A DNA stretch of 64,000 bases from Thelephora terrestris (taxonomy: Eukaryota; Basidiomycota; Agaricomycetes; Thelephorales; Thelephoraceae), in NCBI GenBank assembly GCA_015956445.1, contig WIUZ02000005.1, positions 372,001-436,000 of the forward strand, in the 5' to 3' direction. A program made the translations under genes and the position numbers. Each line of letters begins with the position of its first letter. Position 1 is the stretch's first letter. Below are positions 12,237 through 24,073 of this stretch, piece after piece. The notes under the pieces are model-generated. The model saw only the letters and a list, made by a program, of their open reading frames with translations. It was not told the origin of the DNA and ran no database searches.

Positions 12237-13538
12237 TCCAGGAAGTAATCAGGCAGATGAAGGAATCCTCAACTACCTACCGCACCGAGATAGCAGCTAA
12301 CAACTTCTGTCCACTCTAATTCATTTTATCCGCTCGTTCCTTGCTAACTGTCGTCACAACTGATTGTCGGTGGTCGGATTTGTTAAGGGAAACTTCCGCT
12401 GACTGGCATTGATCCGCATTTTTGAGTAGGAATAGCCTAACGCGGTCCGTTTTTACTGCGTTCCGGGTATCTCCACCACCGGTTTAGGCCACCATGAGTT
12501 CCAGATGCCTCGCGTTCGATCATTAATGGCCAATGGTCAAATGTTGACGTCTACAAGCTCGCCATTTTACAACTTAAATCAGCTATTATTAAACGTGCAG
12601 AGGACACGGTCAGATTCCTCACATCGTAACCCCGTCCAAGTGTTCATTTCGCTAGCTTTCCGGAGTAAAATGTAACAGTCACAGGTATGTGCGGACTTCA
12701 AGCCTCTCTTATCATGCTGTTTCACTTACATCTTCCACCCGTTAATGAGTGGGTTTCCCTTCACAGTGGTACTCTACCCTATCGTTGTATACACCGCCTC
12801 GCGGGAGAGACTCCCGCACCCCAGGCGGATGGTCTAGGCATTGGTGGACTTGCAACACCTCGTCCTGACAGATGCGAAATCATGTCTTTGACGCGTTCCT
12901 GCATTTGGTACCTCCGTCGGTGAACACGCATCTTTCTGCAGGACCGGATAAACCTCCATCGGCTTAGTGCTTCTCATCCGACCCTTGCAGGAACCTCAGT
13001 GCTTGTGCAGGCTGCAGGGCGCCTAGTCCACGGTCCTGTTTCGCAGAACTATGCCCGTTTCTTAATCTAAGGAATCGCAGAAGCCCCGCCGGTGGTTAAT
13101 CGCTTCAACTTGCGTCGAGGGTCTGCCATCTCGATCGCAATTGACAATGTCCCCCTGCTGCCGCAGCGAGCCTACAGCTTGCAGATCAGTCCCGAATGTG
13201 TCCTTCAACATCGCAGATGCCCCCTCTTTCGAGCCATCGCCAACTCCCGCGGACATTTCGTAGCCTCTGGACCAGACCTTCTCAGCGAGGATTCAATAAC
13301 CATAGGTTGAAGTTTGCGCAAGATTAATTTTTCTCGCTCCGTACAGCTTCAGCTTCACCTGACAGGCCACAGTTTCACACCCAAGGGAGTACTTTGAGCC
13401 TGGAACGTTGTCGTCGTGGTTAGTTGCATCCGGGTTGTCGTGCAGAAATAGTGCGCGAATCTACATGTACCTATGGATATAAGATCCTCGGAAACAGCTG
13501 AATCGTTCAACATAATCACCCCCAGAGTGTACACAGCG
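12237..13538. other. Intergenic, no gene recognised
   Basis: This spacer between the first and second dsRBD genes has only short open frames without family likeness on either strand. I looked for another decayed dsRBD copy here and did not find a convincing one. Confidence 0.45.
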
Positions 13539-13955
13539 ATGGACTCCCGTACGCACCCAGTTTCCAGCTTGGGTTATTTTCATTTGCTTACGATGCTAAT
13601 TTAGCGCTCGACCAGCTGAACAACTGTGTGTTTCATTCCCGACCGACGTCGCGCATGCCTGATCAATTAATCTCCACCGTCATAGATTTGCAAAAGGCAA
13701 AGCTCACTGCGTCGGCGAGCTGGGCTGACAAGCAGAGTGGTCTGAAACATGAGGCCGTGTGGACCTCGACTTTTAAATGTGAGAGAACCCAGCGATGGCT
13801 GTAGGTGGTCCTACTGACACTTGATCCCAATAGTGAACGGCGTTGAGATGGGCACAGGCACCGCCAAAACCAAGCGCCTTGCGAGAACTCTCGCCGCTCG
13901 GGAAGTACTCGCTGCAGTGGAGAAGTGCCCAAAGTCCGATACCGCAATGGCGTAG
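13539..13955 (+). CDS. Mini dsRNA-binding-domain protein 2
   Basis: Four exons can be joined in frame: 13539-13548, 13605-13625, 13686-13778 and 13834-13955, giving 81 residues that are almost entirely one dsRBD. The first exon is only 10 nt (ATG plus two codons and one base). The second intron splits the Tyr codon of helix 1, so LNNYLQ is formed by splicing. The rest reads SGLKHEAVW (loop and strand 2) and MGTGTAKTKRLARTLAAREV (turn and helix 2). The exon layout matches that of the third copy, so the two are paralogues by sequence and gene structure. A function in RNA silencing, editing control or RNA sequestration is possible but not shown. Confidence 0.78.
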
Positions 13956-15336
13956 AACGTGCACGCGCGCTTCTGGAGAGTTGGTCCATAGGCGTCAGGC
14001 TCACTTCCCACCCCTCCACCGATTCGGAATTGTCACGTTTCGTTGCTTCGTTTCTTGGTCATCTCCCCTCCTTTCTCTTAGATGTTTTTGTATATATTCT
14101 CTGCTCCATTGTACCTATGTCACGTCATCAAATTCCGGCCACCAGCAGGTTCACACACGGAGGCGAATAGGCCAAGGCAGGGACGTTTACCGCCGTATGC
14201 TGCATCTGATGACATTCAGTTGTGAACGGACGCCATTCGCCCTTCAGCTCCCTCACCGGAACGAAGACTTTCTAGATTTGCCGCGATGGCACGTCCCCAC
14301 CGGTGAGGTAACCAACGCACAAAGTCGCAGGGTTCACTAGGACGGTGTCGATCTACCCGTCCTCTCCATTGAATCATTAACTGGATCCTGGGGCGTGGGC
14401 AAGTTGAAAACAATAACGTCACGGTGCTCTAGTTTCCTTGGTCTCGCGCCGAACGGTTTGTGATAACTTCTCTCCGAAGCCTCCGCATCAGCGGACGTGC
14501 TTTTTTTTTTTTTTGAACCCACCTCTGTTGGCGCCCGTCATTTCTTGCTTGCTTAGAACTCATCCGAGAAGAAGAAGGCCTAGCTTGGAGCATCCCACTT
14601 GTTTTCACACGAAGGGTGACGACACCATTCAATGGGCACACCCGGGCCACCGTGGGGGTCTACGAGCCATTGTCCGGGCATGAAATCAATGTTCCAGGGT
14701 TTTAGCTCGCGTCCGCTCCACCGACGCTAGGAGGAACAGCCCTCTCGTGACAGCGTCTCTGGCAAACTCTGCACTCACGTCCTCAAACCCTGGCTGACGT
14801 TTTGGTGCTTTTACGTCGTGGGTCCTCGAGGGCCTATCCTCACTGTGCAGATCGGCTGCGCGACTCTAAGTCCAACTGACCCACGTAAGGACCGTCCCCT
14901 AACCCAAAGAAAACATACCATCTTTTTCGGATTACCCACAGTGCACATAATCAAGATGTGCATTAAAAACAAGATCTAGATGCACTCGTCCAACAGGCCA
15001 GTTCAGCCGAATCCAGGGAACGCGGCGTTGAAGGAAGCGCTGGACACCAAGTGCCTTGCGCCATAGTTAGCCCGGGGCTGTCCACGTTGATGTAAGCCTC
15101 TGGTTCGAAATTAGAAAACCTAAAACTGGAGCGCCGTTCTTCAGTTGTATGACGAGAACATGCGGATTCCACGCTCAGCCACAACGCCAAGGCTTACATT
15201 TTGAAGAGCGGTCACACTAAATCTTCAACCCGTTGTGAGATGTATATAACTGAGGTGTGAAACCATGAGTCGCTCATCATCCACGAATCGACCCACTGAA
15301 GTCCAGAGAATCGCCAAACCGCACACACAAAGCACG
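13956..15336. other. Intergenic, no gene recognised
   Basis: This spacer lies between the second and third dsRBD genes. It includes a run of 12 or more T residues at about 14501-14514. No conserved reading frame was seen. A TATA-like element (tgtatataac, about 15240) lies 97 bp upstream of the third dsRBD start. Confidence 0.45.
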
Positions 15337-15742
15337 ATGTCTGCTCGTACGCTCTCACCCTATCATCCCTCCTGACCACCGCGACGTTGACCCCTACTTC
15401 GCATGCAGGATACGTTATGAGCTTGAACAACTGTTTGTTTTTGCAATTTCACAGCGGTGCAGTGCTTCTTTACAGTCATTTCACAGACTTGCAAGGAGTT
15501 GGTGGCAATCTAGCCAGCATGTTGAGCTGGGAAGAGGTATCCTCTGGCCCCCCTCACGCATTGATGTGGACCGTTGTCTGCAAAAGTGAGCGGTAGATAT
15601 CTTCATGTATTTTCCATTTTTCCTGATATTCTTTTACGTAGTCCGTGGCGAACCCTATGGGTCGGCTTATGCTTCCAGGAAGATGGCAGCGAAAGAAGAG
15701 GCTGCGCGACAGGCGTTGCTGAGACTTGGAGTACCGGTGTAG
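15337..15742 (+). CDS. Mini dsRNA-binding-domain protein 3
   Basis: Four exons join in frame: 15337-15346, 15409-15432, 15487-15585 and 15642-15742 (77 residues). As in the second copy, the first exon is 10 nt ending in a phase-1 donor gtacg, and the second intron splits the Tyr codon of LNNYLQ. The domain reads SWEEVSSGPPHALMWTVVCK (strands 1-2 and the Pro-His loop) and GSAYASRKMAAKEEAARQAL (turn and basic helix 2). The ORF stops at LRLGVPV directly after the domain, so nothing but the dsRBD is encoded. It is the last of the three tandem genes; the next gene (SAD1/USP39) is convergent. Confidence 0.8.
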
Positions 15743-16389
15743 TAGAGGAAAAGGCAACAGAACATAAACACCGTTGCGCTGGCAGAGGAATGTACAAAAT
15801 TTAGTTTTGACCAAGCTACCAATCCTATACTCCCCTACTGGTAACCGCCTATCCCACACTCACGAAGGCCAAAGAGCGGGGGCGTGTTTGCAAATGTTTG
15901 TACAAAAATGGAAGTGCCGAAATTGGGAATTCTACCTTCTCCGCTTCGGCGTGATCATCAGGAAATCGGTCACGCAACACTTTCGCGCACGCGTCAACTC
16001 ATCATGTTCCGACGCGCTCCTGGCCCAATGATTGTGGCTGCCCTTACGGGTATGATCAGTCTCTTTGCATTGTTCCACCGTTGACACCTACAACGCCCAG
16101 GGATTGTCTCAGGGGTCTGGATATTTAAACCCATGCTCGACGGTAGCCTGACGGCGAAGGAACTCGCGTGAGTGCTTCTGCGGGCCACCCTTGATGGGTT
16201 TATGGGCGCGAGCTAATGTCCTGTTCTAGACCAGCCGTTGCTAAGGAGGAGCCGCTATCAGATACATCACCAGGAGAGATTAAGGGACCGACACAGGGAA
16301 CGGCGTAGACGGGCTTGACCCTATGTGGACGCTCTTTTGAAGCACAAAGCGCACTGAATCCTTGCTTGTTCAACCGAACGTGTAATCTA

Positions 16390-18281
16390 CTACCTATCAA
16401 CATCCATTTCCTCTTTCGAAGTCACATCCCTTCGTTCCCAAACCTATAGAAACATTGGTGAAACGAACGGCAGGCGATCACGCCAGGTCATACCTGCAAC
16501 ACAGTTTCTCCGAGGAAAATCATTTCTTTTCTGGTCTTTTCGACGATAAGGTCTTGGATCTGGTACCAATCGTCGTCCGTCCCGCTCGCTCGGAGATGCA
16601 CTTTGTAAACCGTGTTTTCTTTGTCACGTGTTGTTCCGGCTGTGGACTCATGGGTTACGTTGGCGATGAGGTCGTATGCAGTAGGTGGGTGATTCGGGGG
16701 TGCATCCAAATCTAAAGTAGCAGGGTCAGAACGAACGAAGTTCTGCACAATGCGCGTTCCAGAACTCACATTCTCGAAAGTCGAGCCCGCGCAGCGGAAA
16801 ATTGACGATCGTCGGGTTCTTTTCTTCTACAAATATGTTCTTGGTGAACCGCTTAAAATTGAGAATAATGTACGGCGGGAGCTGTTGACACTTGTAACGT
16901 TTCAGAATGCCCGCGTTTCCCTGCAGAGCATTCATGAGATGTAACAGGGTCCCAGAATGAGGCTATGGCTCACCTGGGCAGTAACGCCATCAAATTTCGC
17001 GAGAATGGAATAGATCGATACCTGAGGGATGATGTTTTTTTCCACCGCATCCTGAAACAAAGGCGGAGGTGGGAGGTCGACTGCCAAAAACAGGAACGGC
17101 GTGGCGGTTGTTTTCACCTCTGACATAGGAAAGGTTAAAATGTTGCCAACTGTTCTGTTCAAACAACGCCCACCTCTGTCGATGTCAAACTGTGGCTTCG
17201 CATCTGTATCAGTATCAGGGCGGACGACGATTTGTTGCTGTTCCTGACGAAGGTGCCCTTGGAACGTGGAGAAGATGATACCTAGAAGGGTTTAGGCCCT
17301 GGGCGGCTGTAAAACATGAGGTAACTCACTGCTATTCTTCTTTCTCGTCCCCCCCATGTGACGGTGAAGGGTATTCAATAACCACCCGAGAAATTCCGCG
17401 GGGTCGCCTTGCTTTTCCAAAGTGAAGTTCCGGGCACTTTCCCTTCCAACTTCTTGGAGGAATTCATGAGGACTGACTTGACTCTTGAACAACCGAGGAT
17501 TCCACAGCTTCTTTGCCAGCGCAGCAAACCGTTTTACCAACTCTGTCTCCTTTCCCTTGAAACTACCGAGCAACAGATAATCTCTTAATGGGGGTACGTG
17601 AAGCAGGGCGTGAATGATGACATTCATGTGATCGTTTTTCTTGATGTTGTTGAGGCCGATGAATCCGGGAAGATAAGAATTTTGGGTGAGATCGTAAGAT
17701 GTTTTGAGTGGCGTAGACTTTGAGGAAAGCTGTTGTACGTATGCCTTCGTGAACTTGGGGGATAGGACGTACGCGATGTCTTCTAGCGATGGGTCATTAA
17801 CCAGATATCCGTCTGGGAGAACATAAACCTAGGGTGTGAGTCTAAGTGCTCCGATGACCATGGTATATTTTTGTCGCTACTCACCTTGGTAGATTCGAGG
17901 TTGATAAAGACATGGTGATCTTCATGAATCGAGTGGGCGTACGCATATGAACTACGACCCCGCCCCTGGAAGTACTTCCCACAGACGAGACATCCATAGA
18001 TATTGATATTGGACAAAGAGACGGAACAGACTTTCTCAAAATCAAAGTCTAATTTTGCGCGATTTATCTGCCGGAAACGCGCATGAAAATACACGTAGAT
18101 GTAGCAAGATACTGAGACCGACCGTGTCCAGGTAGAGGTCGGACGCTTGCGGTGCAACCTGTGGCGCACTGTTGTCCTCTTCTTCACTATCCAAAGCTTC
18201 AACGCGAGCCCTTTTCGCTGGTCTGTCGTCAACGACACCAGATCCGTGTTCTTGGTCAGACCCCACCTTCCTGGACGCCAT
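16390..18281 (-). CDS. SAD1/USP39-type U4/U6.U5 tri-snRNP factor
   Basis: The start is the ATG at 18281. The N-terminal segment is acidic with a basic KRAR patch, then comes a zinc-finger UBP domain (CLVCGKYFQGRGRSSYAYAH plus downstream His residues). A USP-fold domain follows: GFIGLNNIKKNDHMNVIIHAL, then DPAEFLGWLLNTLH, and LNFKRFTKN near the end. In active deubiquitinases the GL-N box carries the catalytic Cys; here that position is Asp (KKNDHMN), as in USP39, so it is expected to be inactive as a protease and to act in pre-mRNA splicing in the nucleus. The last exon (after the intron at about 16443-16489) encodes VWERRDVTSKEEMDVDR and stops at 16390. The next gene, RSM22, is divergent with only 110 bp between the start codons. 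Confidence 0.9.
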
Positions 18282-18391
18282 TGCCGTCAGTTGAGAGATT
18301 GATCTCGGTCACGTTTTCAAATCCGGTCGCGTCTGTTGGTCACCACGACCCCCGCCTTCTGTCGCTCGGCAGTCGCACTCGACTCACCCCA
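18282..18391. promoter_or_regulatory. Short bidirectional promoter (SAD1/USP39 and RSM22)
   Basis: Only 110 bp separate the two divergent start codons, so both genes must share this promoter or have leaders overlapping it. No TATA box is visible. Confidence 0.5.
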
Positions 18392-20630
18392 ATGCTTCGA
18401 ACTCAATGCTGCCGCAACACGGTACTACGAAGCGTATCTCGTAGCCTCGCTGGGGGCTGTTCGGGATATCATTCAAGCACATGCCGGCGGGTTCAAATGC
18501 CGAACACGCCATTGGATTTAGACCCTTCCTTCCAGGACCTACTTAGAAATGCGGACATGGCCATGGGTCATAAGTTCAACACCCATTATTCCAAAGAGGG
18601 GCCGCCTGATCGCCGTCACATGGAACTCATCAAGCAAGAAGGGATAACCACTTCGGATTGGGTGGAGGAGGAGGACTCCGGCTCCAGGGGGTCTCGCAAG
18701 TCGCCTGCTGCCGAATTCGGAAGCAGAAAGATTGGCGCAGTCGTGCTCCCCGACCAACTCCAGGAATCGGTCACAAGCCTGATCGAAAGTGGGTGTGCTT
18801 TTTTCTTCTTGGATGTTGGTTGGTGAAGTTGACGCCTTTGTAGACTCCGACAAAATCATGCTCCATGTGGATGCGAAGCGCATATTTGGGACTGCAGACG
18901 AAAATGACGAGTCCAAGTGGGACTCTCAGTATGACGTGAAATACAAGTCTCACCATCAAGCATACCGTCATTCGAAGAGGGATGGGACCGCATTCGCCTC
19001 GGTTGCCTTACCAGCTCACTTCTCTGCCATTTATTCTGTTTTGGACCACGTCAAACAGCGACTGGGTTCCGAATGGCAGATCGAGAGGGTGATTGATTGG
19101 GGTGCCGGTACGGGTAGCGGACTTTGGTTGGTGATGCCCCTTCATAAAGCGCGTTATCACTGATTTTGTGTCGCAGGGCATCGGCGTGCAGCTTCCAAAA
19201 AACTCCTGGGACTGATATGGAGAATCTATCCCTTGCAGACTCCAAGATTCAGAGTTACTTAGGGATCGATAAACGAGATGGTCTCGTCGCGATTGCCAAA
19301 CGTCTGCTCCAGAGTAAGCTCTTCTTTTTGTCATAGTACACCTTTGTTCATGTGGTGTGCAGACGTTAGGCGTAACGAGATGATCGTTTCCTGGCAGAAA
19401 TCGTTCCAGGAAGACGATCGGGTCCCTCGGTCACAAGCTCATGACGTCCTGGCACTATCTGCATTTTCGCTTTCATCGATACCCACACCTTCTTTGCGCA
19501 AGGCTCTTGTAAAAGGAATGTGGGAGAGCGGTGCTCACACCATCGTACGCAGTCCGGGGGTAATCTTTGGGTCCGGGTGGTCTGTTGACTTCCCACCGTA
19601 GGTTATAATTGACCACAAAACGCCGTCCGGGTTCGAATGTGTTGCACAAGCCAGACAGTTCCTGCTTAAGATGGGGGCTAGAGAGGCGGAAGACCCGGAA
19701 ACGGCGGATTGGGACATCCGAGGTTGCCATGTTGTCGCACCTGTAAGCTCGCTGCTCCGGATATCAGCACAGTTTTTTCTAAATCGAGCTTTAGTGTCCA
19801 CACGACGGCGCTTGCCCGCTTTACCATCCAGGAGACAACCGACTGATGTGTGGATTCGAACAACGGTTGCAAAGGCCGGAGTTTGTACGCAAGACTAAGC
19901 ATTCGGGAGTCGGGCATGAAGATATCGGGTACTCCTACGTTGTAATCCGGCGTGGGTCAAGACCTCCATTCGACCCTAGTTCCCATGACGTGGGGAAGAT
20001 GGGTCCCATTGCCCACGAAGAGGTTCAAAAAGATATGGATAGGAGATCTGGACTGGTGTTATACCCGGATACGCACGCAAACCAAGAACACATCCGAGCG
20101 CAGGAGGAAGACATTCGAGCCGCAGAAATTGCCATGCAACAACAAGGCGCCCCAGAGTCCCTGGCAGATACCGAGGACTCATTGAGAAACCATGCATACC
20201 ACTGGCCGCGTCTCGTTTTCCCTCCCCTCAAACGTAGTGGACACATAATCCTTGACTCTTGCACACCAAACGGTAGGATATACCACAGGCTCATGTTTCC
20301 GCCTCTACTCACAGTTCTCGTTTAGGGAAAATCACGCGCCTGACCATCCCCAAGTCTCAGGGAAAGCAGGCGTATTACGACGCCAGGAAATCTGCTTGGG
20401 GCGACATCTTCCCCCATTCATCGAAAAACAAGGAGGTTGAGAGGTACCGACCACCAGTAGAAGGGGCCTCGTTCAGGAAAGGGAACGACATCGGAAAACA
20501 CAGTGGCCATCTGAGTGGCAAGAAGATCAAGCACAGCTACGAAAAACTTGACAGCGAAATAAAGAGTCAGAAGAAAGATGAGAGGCAACAACGTCGACGA
20601 GAACGCAGCCAATCACTTGACCTACATTAA
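18392..20630 (+). CDS. RSM22: Mitochondrial small-ribosome assembly factor RSM22 (METTL17 family)
   Basis: The start is the ATG at 18392. The first 40 residues are rich in Arg, Ser and Cys without acids (MLRTQCCRNTVLRSVSRSLA), as expected for a mitochondrial presequence. Family marks include the SAM-binding-type loop VIDWGAGTGSGLW, the motif ALSAFSLSSIP, the C-x6-C segment CPHDGACPLY formed by splicing near 19800, and RSGHIILDSC. The Cys residues match the metal/Fe-S site described in METTL17/RSM22 proteins. Introns interrupt at about 18788-18847, 19126-19178, 19313-19360, 19545-19600, 19740-19800 and 20272-20324. The C-terminal tail is very basic, fitting rRNA contact. The gene ends at 20630, convergent with the mitochondrial uL1 gene. 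Confidence 0.88.
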
Positions 20631-20881
20631 CTATCACTCACCCCTACTCCATCTACCTTATTGCTTCTTCGCTCAGTCAATATCCATCCCCGCTAATCCA
20701 TAGAGCACCATACGCGTAAATTACTTCGACCCATTAATTACATGTATTACGTAGATTTCAGTCGCCTCGGAATGCTATGGAACCTCCAGAGACTAAAAAT
20801 CAGCGATTTGGATTGCGGGACCTTGGCTTGAGCTCAACACGATACGAGTGAGAGGGTTTACTGGGGTACAACGAGTCAAAT

Positions 20882-21920
20882 TCAACCAGTGAAACACCAC
20901 ATTGGCTTCAACCGACCTTGTCTGCCCTGGCCTTTTGCCTCAGCTTCAGGGTCCCGGGCGTTTCCGGTCGCCTTTTTGACAACGCCCGAGAAGTAGCGGA
21001 AGTTCTTGGTGATATCTTCTAACGGCCATGTGATCTAGTGAGAGTGGTTATGAAGCAATTTATGTATATGCTCTGGTCACTTGCCTTGGCAACCGCGGCG
21101 CGAATCGTGCCATCCTTGTCACCCTTCCACTCGACGGAACCTTGCATCCTCCGAATGTAACCAGCAATGTCTTCGGTAACAGTCCCTCGCCTCTCCGAAG
21201 GCATGAGGCCTTTCGGGCCGAGCAATCGTCCCAGCTTTGGAGTGATCGAACGAAGGAGGCTCGGCACGCAAAGGATGGTGGTCGGATTGTGACGTCCATT
21301 GATAATCTGGGAAACCCTACATGAGATGGATGCGAACAACGTGAGCCAGAAAGTACACTCACGTCGTCCACGAGTTCCAGTCCCCCGACAATATGAGCTC
21401 CTGCGCGTTTCGCCTCTTCCGCTAAACGACCCTCAGCAAAGACTAGGACCCGTTCTTCGGTCCGGGGTTTTGCTTCTCGAGGCCAGGTCAGGCGACCTTT
21501 TGGTATCGTCGTTCCCTTTGGCATGGCGGTCTTGACTGTGAGTTCCAGCGTCGCATTTGGACGAGCCACTTCAACCGCCTGCCAGGAACATGAGTATTTG
21601 ACGCACAACGTCCGAATGCCCGTGGTCTTCTTACTCGTAAGACAGCGATGGCATCCTGAAGCGGCATCTTTTCCGCGTCGTAGATGTGTTTCCGGACCTT
21701 TAGAGCCTTCTTACGCGCTTTAGCAGCCAGTTGCTTCTTCGTGGGGGTCGGAATCTTTTTCTCTCTACGAGCAAAGAGAACCGAGGTGGTATTAAACTGG
21801 CGAAGCAGCAAAGACTAAGAGAAAATGTATTCAATACGTGTAGATAACAGAGCGTCGATTGCTTACATTTGGTTGCAATGCTGAACGACAGCATTGCCTA
21901 CCGAGGAGACCTAGGGACAT
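20882..21920 (-). CDS. MRPL1: Mitochondrial large-subunit ribosomal protein uL1m
   Basis: The start is the ATG at 21920. A short first exon (MSLGLLGRQCCRSALQPN) joins after a 52-nt intron to SLLLRQFNTTSVLFARREKK, a typical presequence. The L1 body follows: NATLELTVKTAMPKG, VLVFAEGRLAEEAKRAGA, LGRLLGPKGLMPSERRGTVT (the L1 signature) and KGDKDGTIRAAVAK. The last intron (21035-21084) has a GC donor (gcaagt) and normal AG acceptor; it joins AVAK to ITWPLEDITKNFRYFSGVV and gives a normal end with the stop at 20882. If the GC donor is not used, the ORF would stop after about 20 unrelated residues. The gene is convergent with RSM22, another mitoribosome gene. Confidence 0.9.
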
Positions 21921-22595
21921 GATGAGATGACGGAACGGGATGGCAAGCTGTCGGGTTCAGAAGTGGCGCTGGGAACCGGCAACCGCCGGCGAGTCGGATC
22001 TGTCATACTTTGATCCGGCGCGGAATCTCGCACGGTATTGCCGTATTGGTTATAGACTTATAGCATGCCCGTCGACGAGCTCGAGATCTTTAGTGATCCA
22101 CTCCTCTTACCTCGAGGAGACATCCTGCACTGCTCATCATAAAGACCTGCGCCTTGCGGTTGCGGCGTGGAGTGCGGAGTTGTGATAGCCAGTCAGTGTA
22201 TTAAACTGAGCGTCGTATGGTTGCCCTTTCTTCTTTATACTAATGATCCGAAGGGAATGACCGGTGCGGTTTACAAAGGAGAGAAACTCTAGAGGATACA
22301 CGGGGCGAGGATCGGGTAACTAGTAGAAGGCTACATAGTCGAGAAAAGCTTGAGAGAAAGACGAGAACGTAAGGCAAGAATAGAATAAGATGAAGGAATA
22401 GCGTTGCGAGTATTCTTAGTCCTTTGAGGTGGTACACTAGATAAGTTTCGTAAAAATGCACCCAGGAGCTGGGTTGTTAGCTGTCTACCGCGTATGCGAA
22501 GAGTGAATGTTGTCGTTCCGGACCTAGAGGTGAAGAGCGCATAAAGTACAGCGACCTTGTAGCGGTACACACATAAGAAGACCCATAGAAGGATT
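21921..22595. other. Intergenic, no gene recognised
   Basis: This is the region between the uL1m start and the STE3 receptor stop. I looked for a short CAAX-ended pheromone precursor ORF on both strands and did not see one. Confidence 0.45.
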
Positions 22596-24073
22596 TTACA
22601 CTTGGTCGAGGGCGCCGTTCGGGTGAGCAGCTTTGGTGGTGTCTGGAACAAACATCCTTTCCAACGGCAGTTCGAGAACCGGCTCTGGGACTCGCGGAAC
22701 TATGTCGATATGCAAGCTCGGCGAATTGGACGAAGTGAGCTCTTCCACAGAGGAGTGGGGCTGGAGCTTGACGTCGCACTCGTTTACAGCGGCCGAAATC
22801 GAGGACCTATCCGAGAACGAACTTGAATCCCCCCTTGACTCTGTTTGTTGTGTGACGAACGTATGGGATGCAAAGTGAAGAGAAACGTCGACGCCCGGCG
22901 GGTCAGAGGTGGCCGCGCGCTCGGTGAACGCGGTATATCCAAGAGATTTGGCCAAGGTGGAAGCCAGGAGGCGGTAGTTCTTCCTTGCCTCGTCGGTGAG
23001 TCCGAAGAAACCAAAGAAACAAAACGCGGATATCACGATGGCCCATCTATCGAGCTCGAGCGCAAGTCTTTGAACCGGGAGCATCGAGCTCCTGGGGATC
23101 TGAAAGACGCGGGAGTATCCCCAGTGGGTGTCAGCCCAGGAAACCCATGGGCTGACCTGGCCCGAAGAGACGCCCAATGCGATGTTCCAACTGGACAGGG
23201 GGATAACGAAAACGAAATCAACGGAGGCCAAGGCGGTGAGACGCCAGTAATTGCTGTAAGTAAAATCGGCATCGAGATCCCTGAGTTGTTTTCGCCTCTT
23301 AAAGAAGGCGCGGATGGTAAGAGCTGAGGTAGTTGCTCTGGGTGAGGGCTTGAAACGGAGAAAACCGACAAGAACTCACCCCCATAGCAAGCAGAGACAA
23401 GCGAGATAATAAGTGGCCACGACCAAACGAGAACGTAAGCAAGCGGGGTGTTCCAAGTGACTACTGTACAACCGTAGTCCTCGAAGATATTGAACCTATG
23501 CCCAGCAACGATGTATTCTGGGACGCGAAGGGAACTCGGTAGGTTGAATTCGTGGCGATAAAATCTGAAAAAGCGCTTACGCAGGGCCATCTCCAACAGG
23601 GGAATTCCAACTGTGATAAGTAAATCGATGATCGTCTCACAGCGTGACTTTCGGAGATTATTTTGCTTAGTGATTATTTTGCGAGACCAAATACGATTTG
23701 AGAACGTACCTCAAGCGGCGTCGTTGTCACAGTGATGTTGTACAAACTGCGGGTGATGCAAAGGGTGCAAGCGGGCAGCGCAACACTGGCACCGATCAGA
23801 ATGCGAATGGCTAAACAAAGTCCAGGAGATTTGTCGAGTGAACAGGTGTGTGGACGTACCGATATCACACCACACCGGTGCCCAATTGATGACATTCCCG
23901 TTCCACACAATGGAGTTGACGAAGTAAACGAGGCAAGCCAGTGCCGTCCAAATCATGAACATGCATGTCCCCACGTGCAAGTTCCACGACTGCAGATGCC
24001 ACCATAGGGGAATGACTGAAAGGAAGAAACCGATTCCGGAGAACACTGTGAACGCGGTATTGGATGCAGTCAT
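22596..24073 (-). CDS. STE3-type pheromone receptor (fungal class GPCR)
   Basis: Five exons join in frame: 24073-23860, 23810-23710, 23665-23581, 23517-23380 and 23323-22596, giving 421 residues. Seven hydrophobic segments fit the class D GPCR fold. Family marks include WNGNVINWAPVWCDI (end of TM2 and first loop), CTLCITRSLYNI, DLLITVGIPLLEM, QYIVAGHRFNIFEDYGC (assembled by splicing), NTPLAYVLVWSWP, SWADTHWGYSRV and GFFGLTDEARKNYR after TM7. A Ser-rich cytoplasmic tail of about 130 residues follows. The receptor would bind a farnesylated peptide at the plasma membrane and signal through a G protein. Every junction keeps frame, so it looks functional. The mating-type B locus usually has pheromone genes beside such receptors; none was recognised here, so it may be a non-mating-type STE3 paralogue. 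Confidence 0.9.
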
